Positions 8,270 to 16,767 of a DNA stretch of 64,000 nucleotides are shown piece after piece (the first letter of the stretch is position 1; every line of letters starts with the position of its first letter). The notes below the pieces were generated by a model. It saw only the letters and a list, made by a program, of their open reading frames with translations, ran no database searches and had not been told where the DNA came from. Origin of the DNA: Kaistia defluvii (GTDB taxonomy: Bacteria; Pseudomonadota; Alphaproteobacteria; Rhizobiales; Kaistiaceae). A program made the position numbers and the translations under genes. The stretch covers positions 1-64,000 of the forward strand of contig NZ_JAPKNI010000011.1 in NCBI RefSeq assembly GCF_026343955.1, written 5' to 3'.

Positions 8270-10090
8270 ATGACACTTCGCAATATCGCCATCATCGCGC
8301 ACGTCGATCATGGCAAGACAACTCTCGTGGACAAGCTGCTTCAGCAGTCCGGTTCGTTCCGTGACAACCAGCGCGTGGCCGAACGTGTCATGGATTCGAA
8401 CGACATCGAGAAAGAGCGCGGCATCACCATTCTGGCCAAGGCGACCTCGATCACCTGGCACGACGCCCGCATCAACATCGTCGATACGCCGGGCCACGCC
8501 GATTTCGGCGGCGAGGTCGAGCGCATCCTGAACATGGTCGATGGCGTGATCGTGCTGGTCGACGCCGCCGAAGGCCCGATGCCGCAGACCAAGTTCGTCG
8601 TCGGCAAGGCGCTGAAGCTCGGCCTCAAGCCGATCGTCGCGATCAACAAGGTCGACAAGGCCGACGCCCGCATCCAGGAAGTCGTGAACGAGGTGTTCGA
8701 CCTCTTCGCCGCCCTCGACGCCACCGACGAGCAGCTCGATTTTCCGATCCTGTACGGATCCGGCAAGAATGGCTGGATGGGCAATTCGCCCGACGCCTCG
8801 CATGAAGAAGGCATGGCGCCGCTGTTCGACCTGGTGCTGAAGCATGTGCCGGCGCCGCATGTCGAGGACGGCCCGTTCCGCATGATCGGCACCCTGCTCG
8901 AGTCCAATCCCTATCTCGGCCGCCTGATCACCGGTCGCATCACCTCCGGCTCGGTCAAGCCGAACCAGACGCTGAAGGTGCTGGCCCAGGACGGCTCGAC
9001 CGTCGAATCGTTCCGCGTCTCCAAGATCATGGCGTTCCGCGGCATCGAGCGTCAGCCGATCGAGGAAGGCGTGGCGGGCGACATCGTCGCGATCGCCGGC
9101 ATGACCAAGGGCACCGTTGCCGACACCTTCTGCGACCCGGCCGTCGTCGAGCCGATCAAGGCGCAGCCGATCGATCCGCCGACCGTGTCGATGACCTTCA
9201 TGGTCAATGACAGCCCGCTCGCCGGCACCGAGGGCGACAAGGTCACCAGCCGCATGATCCGCGATCGCCTGATGAAGGAAGCGGAAGGCAATGTCGCGCT
9301 GAAGATCGAGGAATCGGCTGGCAAGGACGCGTTCATCGTTTCGGGACGCGGCGAGCTTCTGCTGGCCATCCTGATCGAGAACATGCGCCGCGAAGGCTAC
9401 GAGCTCGGCGTTTCGCGTCCCCGCGTCGTCTTCCAGAAGGACGTCTCCGGCCAGACGCTGGAGCCGATCGAGGAAGTCATCATCGACGTCGATGAGGAGC
9501 ATTCCGGCATCGTCGTGCAGAAGATGTCCGAGCGCAAGGCCGACATGATCGAGCTGCGCCCCTCCGGCGGCGACCGCCTGCGCCTGGTCTTCCACGCGCC
9601 GACCCGCGGCCTGATCGGCTACCAGGGCGAGCTTCTGACCGATACGCGCGGCACGGCGATCATGAACCGCCTGTTCCACTCCTACGCCCCGCACAAGGGC
9701 GAGATCGTCGGCCGCCGCAACGGCGTGCTGATCGCCAATGAGTCCGGCGAGGCCGTCGCCTTCGCGCTCTGGAACCTGGAAGATCGCGGCCCGATGATGA
9801 TCGAGCCCGGCTGGAAGGTCTATGAGGGCATGATCGTCGGCGAACACACGCGCGACAACGACCTCGAAGTGAACGTCCTGAAGGGCAAGAAGCTCTCGAA
9901 CGTCCGTTCGGCCGGCAAGGACGAAGCCGTCCGCCTGACGCCGCCGATCCGCATGACCCTGGAGCGTTCGCTCTCCTGGATCTCGGACGACGAGCTGGTC
10001 GAAGTCACGCCGAAGTCGATCCGCCTGCGCAAGGCGATCCTCGACCCCACGGCCCGCAAGCGCGCCGACCGTTCCAGCAAGACCGCCTGA
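8270..10090 (+). CDS. typA: Translational GTPase TypA/BipA
   Basis: A 606-aa ribosome-associated GTPase used under stress and low temperature. It has the elongation-factor-type G domain with AHVDHGKTT (residues 10-18), the switch region ERGITI, DTPGHADFGGEVER and NKVDK. Beta-barrel domain II, EF-G-like domains III and V, and the TypA-specific C-terminal domain follow. The ATG at 8270 gives MTLRNIAIIAHVDHGK, the usual N-terminus; an in-frame upstream extension from 8159 has no family support. It ends just before a strong hairpin. Confidence 0.97.
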   Translation: MTLRNIAIIAHVDHGKTTLVDKLLQQSGSFRDNQRVAERVMDSNDIEKERGITILAKATSITWHDARINIVDTPGHADFGGEVERILNMVDGVIVLVDAAEGPMPQTKFVVGKALKLGLKPIVAINKVDKADARIQEVVNEVFDLFAALDATDEQLDFPILYGSGKNGWMGNSPDASHEEGMAPLFDLVLKHVPAPHVEDGPFRMIGTLLESNPYLGRLITGRITSGSVKPNQTLKVLAQDGSTVESFRVSKIMAFRGIERQPIEEGVAGDIVAIAGMTKGTVADTFCDPAVVEPIKAQPIDPPTVSMTFMVNDSPLAGTEGDKVTSRMIRDRLMKEAEGNVALKIEESAGKDAFIVSGRGELLLAILIENMRREGYELGVSRPRVVFQKDVSGQTLEPIEEVIIDVDEEHSGIVVQKMSERKADMIELRPSGGDRLRLVFHAPTRGLIGYQGELLTDTRGTAIMNRLFHSYAPHKGEIVGRRNGVLIANESGEAVAFALWNLEDRGPMMIEPGWKVYEGMIVGEHTRDNDLEVNVLKGKKLSNVRSAGKDEAVRLTPPIRMTLERSLSWISDDELVEVTPKSIRLRKAILDPTARKRADRSSKTA

Positions 10091-10123
10091 CCGGCGTTTC
10101 GCCCGACTTCACGGACAGAATTG

Positions 10124-10151
10124 AACGGCGGCGCCCCGGGGCGCCGCCGTT
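10124..10151. terminator. Terminator after typA
   Basis: A perfect 28-bp palindrome, AACGGCGGCGCCCC (10124-10137) against GGGGCGCCGCCGTT (10138-10151), would form a GC-rich stem with a small forced loop. TTTGCTTTT follows on the plus strand. It lies 33 bp after the typA stop. Confidence 0.75.
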
Positions 10152-10314
10152 TGCTTTTGCGGGGCCGACGCCGCCTCGCGCCGGTCGCCGCATCGACTTT
10201 GCCGGCAAGCCAGCCCCGGCCGGCCGTGACCGCTTCGTCACGCCGTGCCGAACTCGCGCGTCGATGCGAAAAACCCCCTTCCCCGATGCGAGTGGCGGAC
10301 ATATCTTGGTCGAC

Positions 10315-10827
10315 ATGAGCACTCTGTCGATCGGTGTCCGTCGCGCAGAAGCCAGTGACGCGGAAGCAATCACCGCGGTTCACGACAGCGCTTGGCGTCA
10401 GGCGTATGATGGGTTGATCCCGGCCCGGGAACTGGGCCGGATGATCACGCGGCGCGGTGCCGCGTGGTGGAGCCGCGCGATCCGCCGCGGCACCGGCATC
10501 GTCGTGATCGATGTCGGCGGCACCGTGGTCGGCTATGCCACCTTCGGACCCAACCGGGCCCGCAACCTGGTGCAGCGCGGCGAAATCTACGAAATCTACA
10601 TGCGGCCGGAATATCAGGGCGTCGGCCTCGGCACCCGGCTTTTCCTCGCCGCCCGGCGCGAGCTCCTGCGGCACGGCTTCGATTCCGCCGTGGTCTGGGC
10701 GCTGGCCGAAAACGAAGGCGCCTGCCGCTTCTACAAGAACGCCGGCGGCCGCAAGGTGGCGCGCGGCAGCGAGCGCTTCGGCGACACGGTGCTGGCCAAG
10801 GTCGCTTTCGCCTTCGCCCGCGGCTGA
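10315..10827 (+). CDS. GNAT-family N-acetyltransferase
   Basis: A 170-aa acetyl-CoA-dependent acyltransferase of the single-domain GNAT fold. The N-terminal VRRAEASDAEAITAVHDSAWRQAYDGLIP is typical of the ElaA/PA-type subgroup. Motif A is IYMRPEYQGVGLGTRLF (the Q/RxxGxG/A acetyl-CoA pyrophosphate loop), and motif B is ALAENEGACRFYKNAGGRKV. ATG at 10315 is chosen because the family fold begins right after it; the upstream in-frame ATG at 10264 would add 17 non-conserved residues. The acceptor substrate is unknown. Confidence 0.88.
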   Translation: MSTLSIGVRRAEASDAEAITAVHDSAWRQAYDGLIPARELGRMITRRGAAWWSRAIRRGTGIVVIDVGGTVVGYATFGPNRARNLVQRGEIYEIYMRPEYQGVGLGTRLFLAARRELLRHGFDSAVVWALAENEGACRFYKNAGGRKVARGSERFGDTVLAKVAFAFARG

Positions 10828-10953
10828 GCCGCGCTTCCCACGCGATCCCGGGGGGTCCTCCCGGCGCGGCTTGCTGCGCTGCGGTGGATTCGGACTTGCG
10901 GGCCGGGATGGCGCCCCGTAAAGGGAAGCGCCCCTTTCACTCGAGGTACCCGC

Positions 10954-11484
10954 ATGAACATCGATGCTGTTCCGATCGGCAAGAATCCCCCGCACGACGT
11001 CAATGTCATCATCGAAGTTCCGGTCGGCGGCGAGCCGATCAAGTACGAGATGGACAAGGAAGCCGGCGCGCTCTACGTCGACCGCTTCCTCTATACGCCG
11101 ATGCGCTATCCCGGCAATTACGGCTTCGTCCCGCACACGCTGTGCGGCGATGGCGACCCGATCGACGTGCTGGTCGCCAACCAGCGCGCCATCGTCCCCG
11201 GCGCGATCATGAACTGCCGCCCGGTCGGCGTTCTCAAGATGCGCGACGAGGGCGGCGAGGACGAGAAGATCCTGGCCGTGCCGTCGACCAAGCTGACGCG
11301 CCGATACGAGAACGTGAAGTCCTACAAGGACCTGCCCGAGATCACGCTGCAGCAGATCGAGCACTTCTTCCGCCACTACAAGGACCTCGAAAACGGCAAG
11401 TGGGTCGAGATCACCGGCTGGGGCGACCTCGACGAGGCGCAGCAGCTGATCGTCGACGCCGTCGAACGCGCCAAGAAGGGCTGA
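10954..11484 (+). CDS. ppa: Inorganic pyrophosphatase (family I)
   Basis: A 176-aa soluble enzyme hydrolysing pyrophosphate to phosphate; the length equals E. coli Ppa. Visible active-site segments are [33 protein letters not shown], and the metal-binding signature [12 protein letters not shown] residues of the C-terminal part are present ([19 protein letters not shown]). The gene that follows starts five bases after the stop and is probably cotranscribed. Confidence 0.97.
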   Translation: MNIDAVPIGKNPPHDVNVIIEVPVGGEPIKYEMDKEAGALYVDRFLYTPMRYPGNYGFVPHTLCGDGDPIDVLVANQRAIVPGAIMNCRPVGVLKMRDEGGEDEKILAVPSTKLTRRYENVKSYKDLPEITLQQIEHFFRHYKDLENGKWVEITGWGDLDEAQQLIVDAVERAKKG

Positions 11485-11489
11485 GCCTT

Positions 11490-11975
11490 ATGTCGCCCAC
11501 GCGGCGCGGGGTCGCGCATCTTCTGCTGGCGGCCATGCTCGGCGTGGGCCTTGTCCCGACAAGCGGGGGATCGTCGGTTGCCGCCGACGATCCCCGGGCC
11601 TTCGTGGCCGCGATCTATGCGCGCTACGAGAATGGCGGCGACGGCGTGCCGCTCGGCAATGCCGAAACCGTACGCGCGCTATTCGAACCGCGCCTGGCCG
11701 AGCGGATGGTGGCCGATAGCGACGAGGCCGCCGCCGCGGGCGATGTCGGCAAGCTGGACGGCGACCCGTTCGTCGACGCGCAGGACTGGGACCTTTCCGA
11801 CGTCCGCGTGGATGTCGAGGCCGGCACGCCGGACACGGCCGATGGCCATGTCTCCTTCCGGAACTTCGGCGAGCCGAAACGGATCGAGCTGCGGCTGGTC
11901 CGGCTCGAGCAGGGCTGGCGCATCCGCGACGTGTTCTGGAACGAAGGATCCTTGCGCGGGCTCTATACCCACTGA
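11490..11975 (+). CDS. Secreted DUF3828-like protein
   Basis: A 161-aa protein with a signal peptide (MSPTRRGVAHLLLAAMLGVGL, probable cleavage after SSVAA near residue 32). The mature domain has features of the DUF3828/YbjP-type fold: DPRAFVAAIYARYEN, LFEPRLAERM, DPFVDAQDWDLSDVRV and a closing GWRIRDVFWNEGSLRGLY. The function of such proteins is unknown; they are periplasmic. It is coupled to ppa with a five-base gap. A strong 12-bp hairpin (11566-11595) lies inside its signal-peptide region. Confidence 0.7.
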   Translation: MSPTRRGVAHLLLAAMLGVGLVPTSGGSSVAADDPRAFVAAIYARYENGGDGVPLGNAETVRALFEPRLAERMVADSDEAAAAGDVGKLDGDPFVDAQDWDLSDVRVDVEAGTPDTADGHVSFRNFGEPKRIELRLVRLEQGWRIRDVFWNEGSLRGLYTH

Positions 11976-12015
11976 GCGGGAGCGGCGGGGCCGCGCCATC
12001 GCGCGCCCGCCTCGT

Positions 12016-12333
12016 TCAACCCGTGAGCCGGCCCAGACGCGCGACGAGATCGGCGACCTCGCCATCGATGCGCACGCTTTTCAGCCGCGCGGTATGACCC
12101 GAGATCAGCGACACGGCCGAGCGGGGGACGCCGACGGCCTTGGCCAGCAGCGCCTCCAGCGCCGCATTGGCGGCCCCCTTGTCCGGCGCCGCCCGCACCC
12201 GCGCCAGCATCACCTTGCGGCCATCGGCCAGCTCGCCGAGGCCATCGATGCGATCGCTGCCGCCCTTGGGCGTCAGGCGCAGCTGCACCACGACATGGCC
12301 ATCGCCGGCGCGGATGAAGCCGCCATCGCTCAA
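12016..12333 (-). CDS. DUF167 (YggU-like) protein
   Basis: A 105-aa small conserved protein with [48 protein letters not shown] and [16 protein letters not shown], the DUF167 signature. Its cellular role is unknown. The start is assigned to TTG at 12333, which overlaps the stop of the upstream yggT-type gene (TTGA). No ATG exists before the conserved domain. The yggT-DUF167 pairing is the classical gene order in proteobacteria, which supports both calls. Confidence 0.85.
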   Translation of the reverse strand: MSDGGFIRAGDGHVVVQLRLTPKGGSDRIDGLGELADGRKVMLARVRAAPDKGAANAALEALLAKAVGVPRSAVSLISGHTARLKSVRIDGEVADLVARLGRLTG

Positions 12334-12620
12334 AACACGTTCGGGTAGACGTAGCGGATGATGACCTGCTGGATCAGGATGATGCCGAGCAGCAGGATGA
12401 TCGGCGAGATGTCGATGGCGCCCAGGTTCGGCATGAAGGCGCGGATGCGGCGCAGCGCCGGCTCGGTCGCCTGGTACAGGAACTTGCCGATCGCGGAAAC
12501 CACCTGGTTGCGCGGATTGACCACGCCGAAAGCGTAGAGCCAGCTGAACAGGGCGCTGGCGATCACGATCCACCAATAGAGGTTGAGGGCGATCATAACG
12601 ACGTCGAGGATAGCGCGCAT
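12330..12620 (-). CDS. yggT: YggT-family membrane protein
   Basis: A 96-aa integral membrane protein with two hydrophobic segments: [28 protein letters not shown] and [21 protein letters not shown]. Between them lies the conserved [31 protein letters not shown]. The ATG at 12620 gives the standard 96-residue length; the upstream in-frame ATG at 12689 would add a non-conserved polar extension. Members of this family are linked to osmotic/ion stress and cell division; the exact function is unsettled. It overlaps the DUF167 gene. Confidence 0.92.
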   Translation of the reverse strand: MRAILDVVMIALNLYWWIVIASALFSWLYAFGVVNPRNQVVSAIGKFLYQATEPALRRIRAFMPNLGAIDISPIILLLGIILIQQVIIRYVYPNVF

Positions 12621-12860
12621 GGGTTTCCCGGGATGGTCGCGGAAGAAATCAGGACGTCCTGATGTAGCGATCGCCCGCCGCGACCGCAACCCGCGCCCGT
12701 GGCGCCCGGCATCCGGCCCGTCGCGATCGGCGCGGCCGGCCTGCCTGTGGAGGAAGCGGGCGGGCGGGACGGCGTTCGTATCGGGCTTGTCGGCGCGACG
12801 TTCCGCAGACGCTTGACAGCCTTCGGCGCCCCCCTCTAAATGGCCGCGTCGCGAAGCGAC

Positions 12861-12936
12861 GGGGCCGTAGCTCAGATGGGAGAGCGCTGCAATCGCACTG
12901 CAGAGGTCAGGGGTTCGATTCCCCTCGGCTCCACCA
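12861..12936 (+). tRNA. tRNA-Ala (anticodon CGC)
   Basis: A 76-nt cloverleaf with encoded CCA. The acceptor stem GGGGCCG pairs with CGGCTCC and includes the G3-U70 pair that identifies alanine tRNAs. The D arm is GCTC/GAGC, the anticodon stem CTGCA/TGCAG with loop ATCGCAC (anticodon CGC at positions 34-36), and the T arm contains GGTTCGATTCC. It reads GCG codons, which are frequent in this high-GC genome. Confidence 0.95.
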
Positions 12937-13163
12937 GCTTTCGGGTTGAGTAGACTTGGATGGACGGCCGTTTGCAGCGCGCGTCCGCTTAAGCGCGTAC
13001 CCCAGCGGCTACCTCATCCACATTTCCGGTTCACGGTGACAAGGCAGGTCGCTCCGGCTTCCATCGGTCCGATCGACGGGATCCGCCAGGGCTGAGGCGA
13101 GTCGCCCGGCGCTGGAGCAGCTCGTTCGAGAAGCCCAGGTTCGACTGGGGAGGCTCGTCTTGC

Positions 13164-13192
13164 TTGACGCGTCGGAGCGGGTTGCCTACCAC
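13164..13192 (+). promoter_or_regulatory. Candidate promoter of the riboswitch transcript
   Basis: TTGACG at 13164-13169 and a weak TACCAC at 13187-13192 are separated by 17 bp, just upstream of the riboswitch aptamer. The -10 match is poor, so this is tentative. The rest of 12937-13160 holds no feature I can support. Confidence 0.4.
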
Positions 13193-13202
13193 TGCCTCCG
13201 TC

Positions 13203-13395
13203 ATGGTTCTCCGGTCCGTCGAAGCGGCGCCGGAGCTAAGAGGGAATTCGGTGCGCCTGCCCCCGGCAGGCAAGTCCGGAGCTGCCCCCGCAACTGTAAG
13301 CGGCGAGTCCAGGTCCAACGAGCGCCACTGAAGCCGAAGCTTCGGGAAGGCCGAACCTGGGTGGCGACCCGCGAGCCAGGAGACCTGCCCTGACC
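13203..13395 (+). promoter_or_regulatory. Cobalamin (AdoCbl-type) riboswitch
   Basis: The conserved core of the B12 aptamer is visible in order: the AAGAGGGAAT element near 13238, the GCCCCCGCAACTGTAAGCGG junction at about 13284-13303, and the B12 box AGCCAGGAGACCTGCC ending near 13389. It lies about 125 bp upstream of the CbiX-like/ferredoxin gene and the transporter genes that follow. Cobalamin binding normally shuts off such operons, so they should be expressed when B12 is scarce. Exact ends are approximate. Confidence 0.95.
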
Positions 13396-13519
13396 GGTTT
13401 CAATTCCTTGGGCGGGGTGTCCCATAGGGAACGGCTGGCAGGTCTCGACGGGCGCGCACCGCCCCTCTCTCCCTTCCATTCGCCCTGGTCTCCCCGCCCG
13501 TTCCGCCGGGGAGTCGGAT

Positions 13520-14308
13520 ATGCAGGATCTCAATACCGTCCATTCGGGCCCGACATCGCCGGGTCGCGCCGTCGTGCTGTTGGCAAAGTCCGCCTTCGCG
13601 GCAGCACCCATGCGGGAAATGCAGCGGCTCACCGAGCGCATCCAGCGACAGCGCGGTCCAGGCGAGCATGTCGTCTTTGCTTTCTCCGAACAGGGTACGC
13701 CGGCCCTGCGCGACGTGATGCTGGAACTTCGCGATGCCGGCTTTGGCGAGATCGTCATTGTGCCGCTGCTGATCCCCTTGGAGCCTAGCTTCCATCTCTG
13801 GCTCGGCCGGACGCTGCAGCGCTGGCTGCAGGAGGCTCCCGGCGCCTGGCCGTCGATCCACGTTTCACCTCCCCCCGAAGAGGCGCCGGGGCTGGACGGC
13901 CTGATCGGCAGGCTGATCGAGCACGGCGCCGCGCGACCCGCCGTGGCCATGCCCGCCACGTCTCTGCCCGATGCATCGCTGGTGCCGGCGCAGAAGCGCC
14001 GCGTCCTGGTCTGCCAGGGCGGTCCCTGCAATGCGGCGGGCGCCGACGGGATCTGGGGCCATCTCCGCAACGAGCAGGAACGCCGCAGGCTGCGCATCGT
14101 CGGCGATGGCGTGATGACCGCCAGGTCGACCTGCCTCGGTCCCTGCAATCTCGCGCCGGTTCTGCAGGTGTTTCCCGAAGGCACCTATTACGGCGGCGTC
14201 ACCGAGGCCGGCGTCGACCGCATCATCGACGACCACCTGCTGGGCGGGCGCATCGTCGCCGCGCTGGCCTATGCGCCGACCGGCCGCAAGCAGTCGCTGC
14301 GGTCCTAG
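13520..14308 (+). CDS. CbiX-like domain fused to a thioredoxin-fold [2Fe-2S] ferredoxin
   Basis: A 262-aa two-domain protein. Residues about 15-130 have the outline of CbiX/CbiK sirohydrochlorin cobaltochelatases (VVLLAKSAF, then GFGEIVIVPLLIPLEPSFH). The first metal-binding His motif (usually GHGSR) is replaced by AKSAF; only the His of PSFHLW remains. Residues about 155-245 are a thioredoxin-like [2Fe-2S] ferredoxin with VCQGGPC (CxxxxC) and STCLGPC (CxxxC). It is the first gene after the B12 riboswitch and precedes an importer, so a role in cobalt handling or delivery is likely. Genuine chelatase activity is doubtful. Confidence 0.75.
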   Translation: MQDLNTVHSGPTSPGRAVVLLAKSAFAAAPMREMQRLTERIQRQRGPGEHVVFAFSEQGTPALRDVMLELRDAGFGEIVIVPLLIPLEPSFHLWLGRTLQRWLQEAPGAWPSIHVSPPPEEAPGLDGLIGRLIEHGAARPAVAMPATSLPDASLVPAQKRRVLVCQGGPCNAAGADGIWGHLRNEQERRRLRIVGDGVMTARSTCLGPCNLAPVLQVFPEGTYYGGVTEAGVDRIIDDHLLGGRIVAALAYAPTGRKQSLRS

Positions 14309-14341
14309 TTCCACCTCTCCCAATCTCAGAAGGACCTTCTC

Positions 14342-15853
14342 ATGGGAACCATGATTCGCGCCTTGCGGGCGTCTGCGGTCGTGCTCGCGTCGGTGGCCGG
14401 CTTCGCAACCGGCGCGCATGCGGCCGATCCGCTGCGGGTCGGCGCCGCGTTCATCACCAGCGGGCTCGATCCCGCCAAGGGGTCGAACGGCTGGGCGCTC
14501 GCCAGCCACGGCATCGGCGAGAACCTGTTCTCGGTCGACAGGGACGGCGTGCTCGTTCCCGAGCTTGCCGCCAGCGCCGAGCGCGTCGATGAACTGACCT
14601 GGCGGGTCAGGCTCAAGCCGGGCCGCCAGTTCTCCGATGGAACGCCGGTCTCGGCCGAAGCCGTCAGCGCCGGGCTGGCGCACACGATGGCGAACAATAA
14701 GGCGGCGCTCGCCACCGGCGGCACGCTTCGCTTCAAAGCCTGGGATCCGCTGACGATCGAGGTGACGACAGAGCGGCCCGTGCCGCTGATCCAGGCGCTG
14801 TTCGCCGAGTGGCCGATGATCGTCTACGGCCTCAAGGCGGATGGCGGCGCCGTGTTCAGCGGTCCCTATGCCGTGCAGTCGTTCAAGCCGGACGCGGAGA
14901 TCGAGCTGATCGCCAACCCCCATTTCGAGGGCGCGCAGAAGCGCAGCCCCGTGACCTATCGCAAGTTCGCCGATGCGCAGGCTCTGACGCTGGCGCTCGA
15001 GGCCGGCGAACTCGACCTCGCCTTCGGCCTGCCGGCCGAGAGCATCGCGCGACTGAAGAACGATCCGGAGCTGACGATCCAGTCGTTCCCGGTCGGCTAC
15101 CAGTATCTCGCCTATCTGAACACCCGGACGCCGGCGCTCGCCGATGCCCGGGTCCGCCGCGCCATCGACCTTGCCTTCGACCGCCCGCAGCTCGCCACCG
15201 CCATCCATGGCGGTCTGCCGGCGACCGGGGCCTATGCGCCGTATTTCCCTTTCGCGGGCAAGGAAGCGCGGCCGACGGACGCCGCGAAGGCTGCGGCGCT
15301 TCTGGACGAGGCGGGGTGGACGGCCGGCGCCGATGGCAAGCGCTCGAGGGAAGGCGAGGCGTTGACGCTGACTGTGCTCGCCTATCCGCAGCGCCCCGAC
15401 CTCGTCGCCATGCTGCCCGTGATCAAGGCCCAGCTCGCGTCGCTTGGCATCGCGGTGGAAACGAAGATCGTCGAAAATGCCAACGACGTCGCCGCTTCCG
15501 GCGACTATGACGTCTTTCTCTGGGCCCAGCATACGGCACCGAGCGGGGATCCCGCCTTCTTCCTGAACAGCACGTTCCGCACCGGCGCCGGCCTCAACTT
15601 CACCGGCTATGCCAGCCCGGATTTCGACGCCATCCTCGATGGCTTCGCGACCGAGAGCGACCCGGCGAAGCGGGCCGAGATCGCCGCCCGCGCCCAGCAG
15701 AAACTGTTCGAGGACGCGCCGGTCGCCTTCCTGCTGTCGCCGGTCTGGCATGTCGGACTGTCGAAGGCGCTTTCCGGCTACGAGCCCTGGGGATCCGACT
15801 ACCACGTGCTGCGCGCCGATATCGGCGAGTCCACCGCGGCGCCACTCGATTGA
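14342..15853 (+). CDS. ABC importer substrate-binding protein (NikA/DppA type), probably cobalt
   Basis: A 503-aa periplasmic protein of the SBP_bac_5 family with a signal peptide (MIRALRASAVVLASVAGFATGAHA; cleavage near residue 27). Family features are LRVGAAFITSGLDPAKGSNGWAL at the N-terminus, LTWRVRLKPGRQFSDGTPVSAEAV, and a C-terminal lobe ending GYEPWGSDYHVL. The family binds peptides, nickel chelates and similar ligands. Control by a cobalamin riboswitch and the adjacent CbiX-like protein point to cobalt or a cobalt chelate. Its stop overlaps the TTG start of the next permease. Confidence 0.85.
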   Translation: MGTMIRALRASAVVLASVAGFATGAHAADPLRVGAAFITSGLDPAKGSNGWALASHGIGENLFSVDRDGVLVPELAASAERVDELTWRVRLKPGRQFSDGTPVSAEAVSAGLAHTMANNKAALATGGTLRFKAWDPLTIEVTTERPVPLIQALFAEWPMIVYGLKADGGAVFSGPYAVQSFKPDAEIELIANPHFEGAQKRSPVTYRKFADAQALTLALEAGELDLAFGLPAESIARLKNDPELTIQSFPVGYQYLAYLNTRTPALADARVRRAIDLAFDRPQLATAIHGGLPATGAYAPYFPFAGKEARPTDAAKAAALLDEAGWTAGADGKRSREGEALTLTVLAYPQRPDLVAMLPVIKAQLASLGIAVETKIVENANDVAASGDYDVFLWAQHTAPSGDPAFFLNSTFRTGAGLNFTGYASPDFDAILDGFATESDPAKRAEIAARAQQKLFEDAPVAFLLSPVWHVGLSKALSGYEPWGSDYHVLRADIGESTAAPLD

Positions 15854-16767
15854 CGCTTCCCGCCCGGATCACGCTGAGGACGGTCACCAGCCTGCTGGTC
15901 ATCTCCCTGCTGGCGTTCGCGGTCATATCGGCGATGCCGTCCGACCCCGTCGCCATCGCGATCCGGGCCTGGAACCTGCCGCCGGACGGCGCCACCGTCG
16001 CGGGCCTGCGAGCCCAGTGGGGGCTCGACCGGCCGTTCCTCGAGCGCTATGGCGCCTGGCTGGCGCGCTTCGTTCGCGGCGATTGGGGCCTTTCGTTCCG
16101 GACCGGCGAGCCTGTGCTCGCCGAATTCCTGCAGCGCCTGCCGCTTACCATGACGATGGCGCTCTCCGGGCTGGCGCTGGCGCCGCTTCTTGCCGTGCCG
16201 CTCGGCTTCCTGGCCGCGCTGCGTCCCAGCGGGTGGATCGACCGCGCGACGCGCGGGCTCGCGGTTTTCGTTCAGGCCGTGCCGTCGATCTGGCTCGGCC
16301 TGATCCTGCTCTACGTTCTGGGCGTGCAGCTGCGCTGGATCCGTCCGTTCACGCGCGACTGGAGCGGACTGATCCTGCCCGTGGCATTGATCGCCCTGCA
16401 TTCCCTCGCCGTGCTGACGCGCGTCTATCGCCGCGACCTGCTGGAGGTGACCCGGCAGCCCTTCTTCCGGACGGCGCTCGCCAAGGGCCTGACGCGCGCG
16501 GGGGCGCTCTGGCGCCACGGCCACGCCCACGCGCTCTATGCCATGATCTCTGCCTTTCGGGCCGAGGCGAGCTGGGCCGTTGGCAGCACGGCCGCGCTGG
16601 AGGTGCTGTTTGGTCTTCCCGGTATCGGCCAGTTCCTGGTCGAGAGCATCGCGGCGCGGGATTACCCGGTGCTGCAGGCCTATGTGATGGTCGTGGCGGC
16701 CTGGCTTCTCGTCCTCAATGCCGGAGTCGCGCTCTGCCTCGCCTGGCTCGGACCGTCTCGGCCGTGA
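15850..16767 (+). CDS. ABC importer permease (NikB/DppB type)
   Basis: A 305-aa inner-membrane permease. It has an N-terminal TM (SLLVISLLAFAVISAMP), the DPVAIAI...LRAQWGLDRPFLERYGAWLARFVRGDWGLSF pattern of DppB homologues, further TMs (LTMTMALSGLALAPLLAVPLG and others) and the family segment VLFGLPGIGQFLVESIAARDYPVLQA. The EAA-loop region reads RTALAKGLTRAGALWRH. Translation starts at TTG 15850, overlapping the stop of the binding-protein gene. The next permease starts at the overlapping GTG at its end. Confidence 0.88.
   Translation: MTLPARITLRTVTSLLVISLLAFAVISAMPSDPVAIAIRAWNLPPDGATVAGLRAQWGLDRPFLERYGAWLARFVRGDWGLSFRTGEPVLAEFLQRLPLTMTMALSGLALAPLLAVPLGFLAALRPSGWIDRATRGLAVFVQAVPSIWLGLILLYVLGVQLRWIRPFTRDWSGLILPVALIALHSLAVLTRVYRRDLLEVTRQPFFRTALAKGLTRAGALWRHGHAHALYAMISAFRAEASWAVGSTAALEVLFGLPGIGQFLVESIAARDYPVLQAYVMVVAAWLLVLNAGVALCLAWLGPSRP

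Noticed and set aside
8150-9847. 565-aa reverse-strand open frame opposite typA
   Set aside because: It is the shadow of a highly conserved GTPase gene in GC-rich DNA; the translation is Asp/Arg/Leu-rich with no recognisable domain.
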